The notes under the pieces: model-generated
What the model saw: the letters and a program-made list of their open reading frames with translations, nothing else
Databases searched by the model: none
What the model was told of the DNA's origin: nothing
Assembly (NCBI RefSeq): GCF_003710105.1
Contig: NZ_CP033325.1
Span: 1,736,001-1,800,000 of the forward strand
Source of the DNA: Georgenia faecalis
GTDB lineage: Bacteria; Actinomycetota; Actinomycetes; Actinomycetales; Actinomycetaceae
DNA length: 64,000 nucleotides
Direction: 5' to 3'
Shown: positions 8,297 through 19,173 of the stretch, one piece after another
Layout: each line of letters begins with the position of its first letter
Position numbering within the stretch: position 1 is the stretch's first letter
Made by a program: the position numbers and the translations under genes

Positions 8297-8347
8297 GGTA
8301 AGACACGCCTGCGCGACACGCCGGAGCGGTCCGTGCGGCGCGGTTCG

Positions 8348-8376
8348 TTGACGCGCCCACCCCGCAGACCTAGCGT
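8348..8376 (+). promoter_or_regulatory. SigA-type promoter of the second MerR gene
   Basis: TTGACG (8348-8353) and TAGCGT (8371-8376) are separated by exactly 17 bases, a good housekeeping promoter. Transcription would begin near 8383 and give a leader of about 55 nt ahead of the GTG at 8437. Confidence 0.6.
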
Positions 8377-8436
8377 GGACCACATCGAAGCCACGAGCGC
8401 ATGCGCGCCGACGGCACGGACGAACGGGAGATCCAC

Positions 8437-9009
8437 GTGAGCGGCATTGATGCGACAGCGGACGCCGCACCAGGCATCCCGCAGCGCGCGCAGGGCATGC
8501 TCTTCGGGGACGCGCTCCCGGACCTCGACACGGAGACCGGCTACCGCGGGCCGACCGCCTGCCGCGCCGCCGGCATCACCTACCGCCAGCTCGACTACTG
8601 GGCCCGGACCGGCCTGGTGGAGCCGAGCATCCGTCCCGCGAGCGGGTCCGGAACGCAGCGGCTGTACAGCTTCCGCGACATCCTCGTCCTCAAGGTCGTC
8701 AAGCGGCTCCTCGACACCGGGGTCTCGCTCCAGCAGATCCGGTCCGCCGTGCACCACCTCCACGAGCGCGGCGTCGACGACCTCGCGCAGATCACCCTCA
8801 TGAGCGACGGCGCGAGCGTGTACGAGTGCACGAGCGCGGACGAGGTCATCGACCTCGTCCAAGGTGGCCAGGGCGTCTTCGGCATCGCCGTCGGCCGGGT
8901 GTGGCGGGAGGTCGAGGGTTCGCTCGCCGCGCTCCCGACCGAGCGGGCGCAGGAGGCGGAGCAGGAGGACGAGCTGTCCCGCCGACGACGGGCGCGCGAC
9001 GCGGGCTGA
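8437..9009 (+). CDS. MerR-family regulator (ResR/McdR-like)
   Basis: 190 residues from GTG (VSGIDATADAAPG), chosen because CGGGAG lies just upstream and because the start sits downstream of a well-formed promoter; an ATG 12 codons earlier is the alternative. The MerR helix-turn-helix reads PTACRAAGITYRQLDYWART, with GLVEPSIRPASGSGTQRLYS forming the wing and a dimer helix after it. The position after garA-ftsR-DUF151 matches Rv1830 of Mycobacterium tuberculosis, a regulator linked to growth and chromosome dynamics. The C-terminal 30 residues are highly charged. Confidence 0.87.
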   Translation: MSGIDATADAAPGIPQRAQGMLFGDALPDLDTETGYRGPTACRAAGITYRQLDYWARTGLVEPSIRPASGSGTQRLYSFRDILVLKVVKRLLDTGVSLQQIRSAVHHLHERGVDDLAQITLMSDGASVYECTSADEVIDLVQGGQGVFGIAVGRVWREVEGSLAALPTERAQEAEQEDELSRRRRARDAG

Positions 9010-9086
9010 ACCCCGCGCGACGACACGCGATAACTGCTGTCGGACAAGTGCCGCCTAACGGTCGGCGATCTTCTACTATCGTCGAT

Positions 9087-10421
9087 ATGAGCAATCCCAC
9101 TCCGGGCTGGTACCCGGACCCTTCTGGTGACCCAAGTCGGCTTCGCTACTGGGACGGCACGTCCTGGACCGGGCACTTCGCGCCCGTGCAGGCCCCCGTC
9201 GCCGATCCCACCCCAGGCGCCGGGGACGTCCCCACGCCCGCGCAGTACGGCATGCCGGGCGCCGGCGACACGGCGGCGACGACGTCGTTCGCACCCTTGG
9301 CCTCGACCGGCCAGCCCGACCAGGGTGGTTCCGAGGGAGCGGGAACCCCGCAGTACGGCGACACCCACCAGTACGGCCAGGCCCAGCAGTACGACCAGGC
9401 CCAGCAGTTCGGCGAGGCCCCGTACGGTCAGGCGCAGCAGTACGGCCAGGCCCAGCAGTACGGCCAGGCGCCCCAGAACCTCGGGGCGAACCCCTACGGC
9501 CAGCAGCCCGGTGCAGCCCCCGGCTCGCGCGTCTGGCAGCAGGACGGTCAGGGCACCGCGCCCGAGAAGGGGCCGAACACCAAGCTCATCCTCGCCATCG
9601 TCGGCGGCGCCGTGGCCGTGATCGCGCTCGTCATCGCGCTGGTCCTGCTGCTCGGCGGCGACGACGACGACGAGGCCGGTCCCGGTCCGAGCACGTCCGA
9701 GCCCACCACCGAGCCGACGCGGGACCCCCGCCCGAGCCCGGAGGAGAGCGACGACGCCACCACCGACGCGCCTGGTGGGACGCCCGCGGACGCGGTCGCC
9801 ATCCCGCTCGGCGAGGAGCTCACCGCGACGGTGGACGCCGAGTCGGAGTGGTCCGGGACGCTCACCCTCGACGCCCCCGGCGTGGTGCTCATCGACGTGC
9901 GCACCGCTAGCAGCGAGGACCTCGTCCTCGAGGTCGTCGACGCCGAGGGCACGACGTACGACAACGACGACCGCGCTGACTTCCTCGAGGACGACGGCAC
10001 CAGCAGCCTCGACCCGGGCCTCGTCCTCGCGCTGCCGGCCGGCGAGCTCCAGGTCGTCGTGCGGGAGTACGGGGGGGACAGGAGCGACTTCCTGCTCAAC
10101 GTCCACCCCGTCGAGGTCATCCCCGTCGGCGCCACGGTGGCCGAGATCCCGGAGGGCGGCACCTGGATGCGGGCCATCGAGGTCCCCGCGGACGGCACCT
10201 ACGTCTTCGACACCGTCTCCGTCACCGAGGACAGCGACCCGATCCTCACGGTCCTCTCGCCCGACGGCGAGGAGTTCGAGTCCGACGACAGCCAGGAGGG
10301 CAGCGGGGAGTGGAGCGACCCGTACCTGTCGCAGCCCCTCACCGCCGGACTGCACCTGGTCGCCCTGCGCGACTGGAGCGACGCGCCCGGCACGGTGAAC
10401 CTCACCATCACCGCCCCGTAG
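9087..10421 (+). CDS. DUF2510 membrane protein with Gln/Tyr/Gly repeats
   Basis: 444 residues. The N-terminus PGWYPDPSGDPSRLRYWDG is a DUF2510 motif. Residues of roughly 89-131 form a low-complexity tract of QYGQAQQ-type repeats. A single membrane helix (LILAIVGGAVAVIALVIALV) follows near residue 170, then an acidic Ser/Thr/Pro linker. The rest (about residues 240-444) is probably extracytoplasmic and looks like two beta-sandwich repeats resembling the bacterial pre-peptidase C-terminal type (for example DLVLEVVDAEGTTYDNDD). The function is unknown; a surface or wall-facing protein is likely. The ATG is seven bases after TACTAT (9074-9079), so leaderless. A terminator follows. Confidence 0.75.
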   Translation: MSNPTPGWYPDPSGDPSRLRYWDGTSWTGHFAPVQAPVADPTPGAGDVPTPAQYGMPGAGDTAATTSFAPLASTGQPDQGGSEGAGTPQYGDTHQYGQAQQYDQAQQFGEAPYGQAQQYGQAQQYGQAPQNLGANPYGQQPGAAPGSRVWQQDGQGTAPEKGPNTKLILAIVGGAVAVIALVIALVLLLGGDDDDEAGPGPSTSEPTTEPTRDPRPSPEESDDATTDAPGGTPADAVAIPLGEELTATVDAESEWSGTLTLDAPGVVLIDVRTASSEDLVLEVVDAEGTTYDNDDRADFLEDDGTSSLDPGLVLALPAGELQVVVREYGGDRSDFLLNVHPVEVIPVGATVAEIPEGGTWMRAIEVPADGTYVFDTVSVTEDSDPILTVLSPDGEEFESDDSQEGSGEWSDPYLSQPLTAGLHLVALRDWSDAPGTVNLTITAP

Positions 10422-10428
10422 TGACCGC

Positions 10429-10464
10429 CTGAGGGGGCCGCGCGAGCGCGCGCGGCCCCCTCAG
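10429..10464 (+). terminator. Strong intrinsic-type hairpin
   Basis: CTGAGGGGGCCGCGCG pairs with CGCGCGGCCCCCTCAG around a short loop, eight bases after the DUF2510 gene stop. There is no long U-tract, as is usual in actinobacteria. It may serve both this gene and the convergent cupin gene. Confidence 0.75.
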
Positions 10465-10492
10465 CCGTTCCCCAGCGGTGCCGGGGTCCCGC

Positions 10493-10864
10493 TCAGCTGG
10501 GCCCGGGTACCTCGCCGAGGACGTGCTCGGGACCGAGCTCCAGGTCCCCATCGAGCTCGACGACGGCGACGAGCATCGCCGTGCCGGCCCGCGTCTCGTG
10601 GTCCTCGCCCGGCTCCCACAGCACCGCCTGCCCCACGCCGACGACGACGTCGGGGTAGCCGGTGGTGCTCACGACGCCCGTCCCCTCGACGACCGCGAAC
10701 ATCTGACGCGTCGGCGCGCGATGACGGCCGAGGGTGCCGCCCGCATCGATGCGGGCGAGCCGAACCCCGGTCCGCCCACCGGTGACGGTGGGCAGGAAGT
10801 CCATGACGACGCCCGAGCTGGCGAACGCCTCGATGCGGCGCCGGGGGAGCGTGACGACGCGCAC
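10493..10864 (-). CDS. Cupin-domain protein
   Basis: 123 residues. A single cupin barrel is indicated by GRHRAPTRQMFAVVEGTGVV (metal-ligand strand; H and Q present, the usual HxH is reduced) and QAVLWEPGEDHETRAG (second motif, with H). Small single-domain cupins can be enzymes or ligand sensors; the substrate is not evident. It lies three bases downstream of the penicillin-binding protein gene on the same strand and is probably co-transcribed with it. Confidence 0.8.
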   Translation of the reverse strand: MRVVTLPRRRIEAFASSGVVMDFLPTVTGGRTGVRLARIDAGGTLGRHRAPTRQMFAVVEGTGVVSTTGYPDVVVGVGQAVLWEPGEDHETRAGTAMLVAVVELDGDLELGPEHVLGEVPGPS

Positions 10865-10867
10865 GTG

Positions 10868-12787
10868 CTACCCGCCGACTGTCCGCAGGAACGCCTCGAC
10901 GGCGGCGCCGGCCGGCCCGGAGCCGTGACCACCGCCGTGGACGAGGGCGGCGACGGCGAGGTCCCCCCGGAAGGCGATCATCCAGGAGTCGACGCGGGCG
11001 GCGTCGCCCTCGCCGGCCTCAGCCGATCCCGTCTTGGCGTGGATCGGCTCCCCGGGCACGTCCGCCAGGAGGATGCCCGTGCCCTCGGCGACGACGGCGC
11101 GCATGTACCCGGAGAGCACCGCGGCCTCCTCCGCCGTCAGCGGCGTCGCCGGCGGCTCCGACGGCGCGTCGGCGAGCGCCTCGGGCCCGGTGACCAACGT
11201 GGGGGTGACGGTGTGGCCGGCGCTGATGGACGCCGCGGCCACCGCCATGGCCAGGGGAGAGGCGAGGACCTCGCCCTGACCGATGAGCGAGGCGGCCAGG
11301 CCGGTGCCCTCGGCGTCGGCCGGGGCGGAGCCGGTGAAGGCGGGCCACGCGCCGGCGAGCTCCTGGCCCACGCCCAGGGACCGCGCGGCGTCGGCCATGG
11401 CCGCGCCCGTGAGGTCGGCCCCCGCGTTGATGAGCGCCGTGTTGCACGACTGGGCCAGCGCCTGGGTGAGGGTGATGTCGCCGAGGTAGGCCGCCGGGTA
11501 CTCGGGGTAGTTCCCGATGGTGTAGCCGGAGACGGTCGCCTCGGGGGTGCACGGCACGGTCGTGTCCGGCCCGACGCCGGCCCGGAGCAGCGCGAGCGCC
11601 GTGACCACCTTGTAGGTCGACCCCGGGGCGAGGGTGGCCCCCATCGCGGTGTTCTGGCCCTCGCTCCCGGGGCCGCTCGCCACGGCGAGGATCTCCCCGG
11701 TGGACGGGCGGATCGCCACGAGGCCGGTGGGGGAGTCGGTGGCCTCGAGCGCCTGCTCGGCAGCCGTCTGCATCCCGGTCTCGAGGGTGAGCGCCAGGTC
11801 CTCGCCGTCGACGGCCACCCGCTCGAAGAGGACCGCCGCACCCTCGCCGGTGCCCGCGGAGACCCGCAGACCGGGGGTGCCGCGCAGGGTCTCGTCGTAC
11901 GTCGACTGCAGGCCGGAGAGCCCGACCTCGTCGCCCGCCGCGATGGCCCCCTCGGAGGCCTCGACCACTTCCGCCGTCGCCGGCCCGACCCGCCCGAGCA
12001 GCGGACGCGCCCACGTGGGGGTGGGGGCGAGGGGGATCTCGTCGGGCAGCGCGACGGCGCCGGTGAGGGCCTCGAGCGCGGCGAGGTCGACGTCGGGGCT
12101 CTCCTCCCGCACGACGATCGCCTCGACGAACGCGCGGGGGCCGGCGGCGACGACGCGGTCGGCGTAGGCGGCCGGGTCGGCCAGGCCCGCGGCCGCGGCG
12201 ACGGCCTCTGCCGACGCGCGGACGTCGGCCTCCGCCGTGCCCTCCGGGAAGTGCGTCTTGTCGATGCCGACCCGGCGGACCTGCCGGTCGGTGACGACGG
12301 GCGTACCGTCCCCGGCGAGGATCTCGCCGCGCACGCCGGTGGTGCGGGCGAGGCTGAGCGCGACCTCGCCGGACAGGCCCTCGGCGACGACGGCGGGGTC
12401 GTACGCCGCCACCCACGCGTCCTCGTCCTCCTGGAGCGTCGCGGTGCTGGTGTACTCCCAGTCCCCGGCGCCGTCGGCGTCGAGGTCCCACGCCCAGCGG
12501 AGGTCGACGTCGGCCGTGCGCGGGTCGGAGTCCTCCTCGACCTCGCCGACGGAGGCGACCTCGACGGTGCGCGGGAGGTCGGCGAGGTCACCGAGCGGGA
12601 CGGCCAGGTCCGGGGCGTCGCCGGCCCAGGTGACCGCCGAGGCATCGCCCGCCTCGAGCGCGGCCGCGAGGTCGTCCGCGGACTGCGCGATGGCGTCCGT
12701 GGGATCGCTGCACGCGGCGAGGGCGCCGGTGGTGAGCAGGGCGGTGACCAGGAGGGCAGCGCGGGGCCGCTGCCGCGAGGACGTCAT
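10868..12787 (-). CDS. Lipoprotein penicillin-binding protein (class B, MecA-like N-terminal region)
   Basis: 639 residues. A signal peptide with lipobox LAAC predicts lipid attachment at Cys26. Residues about 30-150 resemble the NTF2-like MecA N-terminal domain, followed by a dimerisation domain. The transpeptidase domain has all three active-site motifs: STYK (Ser390-Lys393), SCN (447-449) and KTG (585-587). It should cross-link peptidoglycan or act as a low-affinity beta-lactam target outside the membrane. The start MTSSRQRPRA is seven bases after CACAAT (xAnnnT). Anchoring by lipid instead of a transmembrane helix is less usual for class B enzymes. Confidence 0.88.
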   Translation of the reverse strand: MTSSRQRPRAALLVTALLTTGALAACSDPTDAIAQSADDLAAALEAGDASAVTWAGDAPDLAVPLGDLADLPRTVEVASVGEVEEDSDPRTADVDLRWAWDLDADGAGDWEYTSTATLQEDEDAWVAAYDPAVVAEGLSGEVALSLARTTGVRGEILAGDGTPVVTDRQVRRVGIDKTHFPEGTAEADVRASAEAVAAAAGLADPAAYADRVVAAGPRAFVEAIVVREESPDVDLAALEALTGAVALPDEIPLAPTPTWARPLLGRVGPATAEVVEASEGAIAAGDEVGLSGLQSTYDETLRGTPGLRVSAGTGEGAAVLFERVAVDGEDLALTLETGMQTAAEQALEATDSPTGLVAIRPSTGEILAVASGPGSEGQNTAMGATLAPGSTYKVVTALALLRAGVGPDTTVPCTPEATVSGYTIGNYPEYPAAYLGDITLTQALAQSCNTALINAGADLTGAAMADAARSLGVGQELAGAWPAFTGSAPADAEGTGLAASLIGQGEVLASPLAMAVAAASISAGHTVTPTLVTGPEALADAPSEPPATPLTAEEAAVLSGYMRAVVAEGTGILLADVPGEPIHAKTGSAEAGEGDAARVDSWMIAFRGDLAVAALVHGGGHGSGPAGAAVEAFLRTVGG

Positions 12788-12916
12788 TCCCCGAATTGTG
12801 GCGGCCCACCTGGCGCATGTCCACGACATAAGTGCCCGAAGTCGCGCACGCCGCCAGAGGACGTCGACGGCGGGAAAGTGCCGTCATCAGCATGCGCGGG
12901 TCGGTAGCGTGCCGGC

Positions 12917-13405
12917 ATGTCCAGCACCGGCGCCGCCGCGGCGCGCGCCCCGATGCTGCTCCGGCTCGGGGTGCCGGTCGCGGGGTGCGGCGCGCCCGAC
13001 GTCCCGACCGACGACGAGATCACGCTGTGGATGGACGGACGCCTCGCCGAGGAGGCGCCCGCCGGCTCGTTGGGGGCCGCGACCGGCCGGTGCGAGGCCG
13101 GCGACGCGGTGTCGCGCACGGAGGGTCGGGTCGTCCTGCTGCTCGACGCGGCGCCGTGGGTGGAGACCATCCAGCTGTCCTGCTTCGGCGAGGGCACCGC
13201 GGACTTCACCGTGGACGTCGCCGCCACGAGCGGCGGAGGGGGCACGGAGGCGACATCGATCGCCTATGCGGACGTTCCGTGCGGGCTCGGCGTTCAGGAG
13301 GAGCCGATCGCCGTGGCCGATGTCACGAGCGTGGGGGTCACCGGTTCCGGTGCGGGCGGCGCGGGCGCCTGGCACGCGGTCGTCATCGGCGGCAAGCCGG
13401 GCTGA
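12917..13405 (+). CDS. Putative small lipoprotein, unknown function
   Basis: 162 residues; no family recognised. VPVAGCGAPD near residue 24 looks like a lipobox (VAGC) after a short, weak hydrophobic stretch (MLLRLGVPVAG), so the true start might be the Met at residue 13. The mature part is acidic and beta-rich, with three further Cys residues (RCEAGD, LSCFGEG, VPCGLGV) that could form a disulphide. The ATG at 12917 is six bases after TAGCGT (12905-12910), the leaderless pattern, which supports the longer start. It is transcribed divergently from the PBP. Confidence 0.6.
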   Translation: MSSTGAAAARAPMLLRLGVPVAGCGAPDVPTDDEITLWMDGRLAEEAPAGSLGAATGRCEAGDAVSRTEGRVVLLLDAAPWVETIQLSCFGEGTADFTVDVAATSGGGGTEATSIAYADVPCGLGVQEEPIAVADVTSVGVTGSGAGGAGAWHAVVIGGKPG

Positions 13406-13514
13406 GCACCCGGCGGGCCCGGCGGGTGCGTCCTGGCCGTGTCCTTCGGCACGTTGTCCCGGGGCCCGGCCGCCGCGGAGATCGAGCGCGGCGGGGGAGG
13501 GGGATGATGGAGGA

Positions 13515-14681
13515 ATGACCGCTCCTACGTTCGACCTCGACCGGCTCCGCAGGTACCCCGACATCGAGGCCCACGACCTCGTGGCCGTCGACGCCACGGA
13601 CCGCCTCGTCCTCGACGAGGCTGCCGCGGCCCTGGCCGGCGCGGGCCCGGGCGAGGTCGTGGTGATCGGCGACCGGTACGGCGCGCTCACCCTCGGGGCG
13701 GTCGCGCTGCACGGGGCGCGGGACGTGCGGGTGCACCAGGACACCCTGGTCCACGAGCGGGCCCTCGTCGCCAACGCCGAGCGCGAGGGTCTCGCCGGCA
13801 CGTTCCGCCAGCTGAGCCTGGTCCCGGAGCTCGTCACCGGGGCGCGTGTCGTCCTGCTCCAGCTCCCTCGCGGGCTGGCGGCGCTCGAGGAGATCGCGGA
13901 GCTAATCGCGGCCCACGCGGCACCCGACGTCGTCGTCGTCGCCGGCGGCCGTCTCAAGCACATGTCCCGCGGCATGAACGACGTCCTGGGCCAGCACTTC
14001 GCCGACGTGACGGCGTCGCTCGCCCGGCAGAAGTCGCGCTGCCTCATCGCGCGGCGCCCGACGGCCCCCGCCACGTTCCCCTCCTTCCCGCGCACGCAGG
14101 TCGACGAGGAGAGCGGCATGTCGATCGCGGCGCACGGCGCGGCGTTCGCGGGCCCTTCCCTCGACATGGGCACGCGCTACCTCCTCAGCTTCCTGCCGGA
14201 GATGAGCCCGGCGGCGCGCGACGCGATCGACCTCGGCTGCGGCACCGGAGCCCTCGCCGTCGGGCTCGCCGCTCAGCGACCGGACCTGCACGTGGTGGCG
14301 ACGGACACGTCCGACGCTGCCATCCGCTCGGCACGGGCGACGCTCGAGGCCAACGGCGTGGCCGACCGCGTCGAGGTGGTCCGGGCCGACGGCCTGGAGG
14401 GCCAGCCGCCGCGCTCGGCGGACCTCATCGTGTGCAACCCGCCCTTCCACGTCGGCGCCACCCTGCAGCCCGACGTGGCGATCGAGCTGTTCAAGGACGC
14501 CGCCCGCGTGCTCCGTCCCGGCGGCGAGCTCTGGACGGTGTTCAACTCGCGGCTCGGCCACGCCGGCGCGCTGCGCCGGATCGTCGGGTCCACCAAGGTG
14601 ATGGGCGACAACGGCCGGTTCACGGTGACGCGGTCCATCAAGCAGCCCAGCCGGACGGCGACCGGGACGATCTCCGGGTGA
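13515..14681 (+). CDS. Class I SAM-dependent methyltransferase, RlmG/RsmC-like
   Basis: 388 residues in two halves. The N-terminal half (about 1-200) is a degenerate methyltransferase fold without an AdoMet loop. The C-terminal half has the AdoMet motif DLGCGTG (239-245), the acidic residue after strand 2 (VVATDTSDAAI), and NPPF (308-311), the signature of N-methyltransferases acting on exocyclic amines. This two-domain layout is that of RsmC and RlmG, which make m2G in rRNA, so an rRNA guanine-N2 methyltransferase is likely. The ATG follows GATGGAGGA, a good ribosome site. Confidence 0.85.
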   Translation: MTAPTFDLDRLRRYPDIEAHDLVAVDATDRLVLDEAAAALAGAGPGEVVVIGDRYGALTLGAVALHGARDVRVHQDTLVHERALVANAEREGLAGTFRQLSLVPELVTGARVVLLQLPRGLAALEEIAELIAAHAAPDVVVVAGGRLKHMSRGMNDVLGQHFADVTASLARQKSRCLIARRPTAPATFPSFPRTQVDEESGMSIAAHGAAFAGPSLDMGTRYLLSFLPEMSPAARDAIDLGCGTGALAVGLAAQRPDLHVVATDTSDAAIRSARATLEANGVADRVEVVRADGLEGQPPRSADLIVCNPPFHVGATLQPDVAIELFKDAARVLRPGGELWTVFNSRLGHAGALRRIVGSTKVMGDNGRFTVTRSIKQPSRTATGTISG

Positions 14682-15175
14682 CCTGAGCGCCGGCTACGGA
14701 TGCGCCGGGCGCCGGGTCGTAGCGCATCGCCGAGCGGCTGCGGGCACTGCTTGAACTGCCTCCGCCGGTCGAACCGCCATCCCATCGGTGCCGGGCGCAC
14801 CGATGGAGGAGCGTGCGCAGGTGGACGGCCCGCTGCCTCGGCCGTGGGGGTGCGGAGGGTGCGTGAGAGCGGGGCGTCCGGCGCGCCTCTCTTGAGCGTA
14901 ATGACATAATGTACATTATCGGCGGCACGCCGACCGGTGACGAAGTGCAGATGGTGCGGTCCGGCCCGGGACGTCTGTGCTGGACTTGGGCTCATGCCCG
15001 ATCCGACGGCGCCCACGGTGGAGATGTTGTGGGAGGCGGACGCCTGGGCACTCGTGCCGCCCGGTGACGACCCGACAGGGTGGCGGTCGTCGGCACTCGA
15101 CCACCTGGCGGGCGTGTCTCGAGCCGTGACCCCAGGGCTCTAGCCCCCCACGGCGGCGGTTCCTACAGTGGACCG
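14682..15175. other. 494-bp intergenic region with orphan operator and a doubtful small ORF
   Basis: No convincing gene. It contains an AT-rich palindrome (14906-14919, listed separately) and a 49-codon ORF at 14994-15143 (MPDPTAPTVEMLWEADAWAL...) without ribosome site or -10 box. The left part (14700-14890) is ordinary GC-rich sequence with no clear hairpin. A lost gene formerly controlled by the palindrome is possible. Confidence 0.5.
14906..14919. promoter_or_regulatory. Perfect 14-bp AT-rich palindrome ATAATGTACATTAT
   Basis: A perfect inverted repeat with only two G/C bases in a very GC-rich genome. The ATGT...ACAT core resembles sites of PadR- or GntR/TetR-type repressors. No regulator gene is next to it, and the nearest intact gene on the right starts at 15176. 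Confidence 0.5.
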
Positions 15176-15742
15176 ATGGGGCGCCTCATCTACTCGATGT
15201 TCACCTCGCTCGACGGTTACGCGTCGGACACCTCCGGCAGCAGCGACTGGGGCGGGGCCCTGGACCCGAACCTGCACGACTTCGTCTCCGAGCAGACGCG
15301 GTCGGTGGGCACCTACCTGTACGGCCGCCGGATGTACGAGACGATGTCGTTCTGGGAGACGGCGCTGGACGCGCCGGACGCGCCCGAGTTCGTCCGCACG
15401 TACGCCGCCGTCTGGCAGGCCGCGTCCAAGGTCGTCTACTCCACGACGCTCGACGCGCCCACCACCGCGCGGACCACGCTCGAGCGGACCTTCGACCCCG
15501 AGGCCGTGCGCGCCCAGGTGTCAGCGTTGGACCACGACGCGACGATCGACGGCCCGACGCTCGCGGCGCACGCGCTGCGCGCCGGGATCGTCGACGAGGT
15601 CCAGCCCTACCTCGCGCCGGTGTCCGTCGGCGGCGGGCTGCGCTTCTGGCCCGAGGACCTGCGGCTGGACCTCGAGCTGCTCGTGGAGCGGCGGTTCGAC
15701 AACGGCACGCTCTGGCTCCGCTACGCGGTGCGCCGGGACTGA
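15176..15742 (+). CDS. Dihydrofolate reductase/RibD C-terminal family protein
   Basis: 188 residues. The family start RLIYSMFTSLDGYASDTSGS and YLYGRRMYETMSFWETAL are typical of the RibD C-terminal/DHFR-like fold (YwjB/YyaP group), as is the C-terminal VSVGGGLRFWPE. These proteins bind NADPH and are predicted reductases, but most have unknown substrates. The ATG is six bases after TACAGT (15164-15169), a leaderless start. The gene is convergent with the UvrA-like gene. Confidence 0.88.
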   Translation: MGRLIYSMFTSLDGYASDTSGSSDWGGALDPNLHDFVSEQTRSVGTYLYGRRMYETMSFWETALDAPDAPEFVRTYAAVWQAASKVVYSTTLDAPTTARTTLERTFDPEAVRAQVSALDHDATIDGPTLAAHALRAGIVDEVQPYLAPVSVGGGLRFWPEDLRLDLELLVERRFDNGTLWLRYAVRRD

Positions 15743-15752
15743 GCTCGGCCGG

Positions 15753-18577
<2,825 letters not shown>

Positions 18578-18660
18578 GTCGGCGATGGTGCCACGGGAGG
18601 CCGACGCTGCCTAGGGCATGGCCGTGCCCGTTCCGGACCCGGTGCCCCTAGCATTCACGG

Positions 18661-19173
18661 ATGCTGCCCTCCCCCACGGCCCGCCTGTGCTTCCGCGAGA
18701 TGACCCCCGACGACCTCGAGGTCATGGCGGCCCTCCTCGGGGACCCCGACGTCATGACCTACTACCGGGCGCCGAAGACGCGCGAGGAGGCCCGGGGCTG
18801 GATCGCGTGGAACGAGCGCAACTACGCCGAGCACGGCCACGGGCTGTGGATCGTCGAGACCCATGACGGTGAGTTCGTCGGCGACTGCGGCCTCACCTGG
18901 CAGCCCGTCAACGGGGAGCCGCACCTCGAGGTCGGCTACCACGTCCGGACGGCGCTCCAGGGGAAGGGCTACGCCACCGAGGCCGCGGCGGCGTGCCGCG
19001 ACCTCGCCCGCGACGGCCTGGGTGCCGCCGAGCTCGTCGCCCTCATCCACCCGGACAACACGGCCTCCCGCCGGGTCGCCGAGAAGATCGGGATGCGGCA
19101 GGTCGAGGACGACACCGGTGGCCCGATCCCGGTCCGCACGGTCATGGCGATGACGCTGGCACTCCCGGCGTAG
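18661..19173 (+). CDS. GNAT-family N-acetyltransferase (RimJ/RimL-like)
   Basis: 170 residues. Acetyl-CoA-binding fold: start LCFREMTPDDLEVMAALL, beta-4 EVGYHVRTALQGKGYATEAA (the Q/RxxGxG/A pyrophosphate loop), and C-terminal LVALIHPDNTASRRVAEKIG. This is the Acetyltransf_3 layout used by ribosomal-protein acetyltransferases and antibiotic or peptide acetyltransferases; the substrate is unknown. The ATG is six bases after TAGCAT (18649-18654). Its 3' end overlaps the convergent CtaG-like gene by 32 bases. Confidence 0.88.
   Translation: MLPSPTARLCFREMTPDDLEVMAALLGDPDVMTYYRAPKTREEARGWIAWNERNYAEHGHGLWIVETHDGEFVGDCGLTWQPVNGEPHLEVGYHVRTALQGKGYATEAAAACRDLARDGLGAAELVALIHPDNTASRRVAEKIGMRQVEDDTGGPIPVRTVMAMTLALPA

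Noticed and set aside
10478-12907. Long plus-strand open frame across the cupin and PBP genes
   Set aside because: It covers two well-defined minus-strand genes and their gap; the product has no recognisable domain.
14994-15143. 49-codon ORF (MPDPTAPTVEMLWEADAW...) before the RibD-like gene
   Set aside because: No ribosome site, no TAnnnT at the proper distance and no family resemblance; kept only as a comment on the intergenic region.
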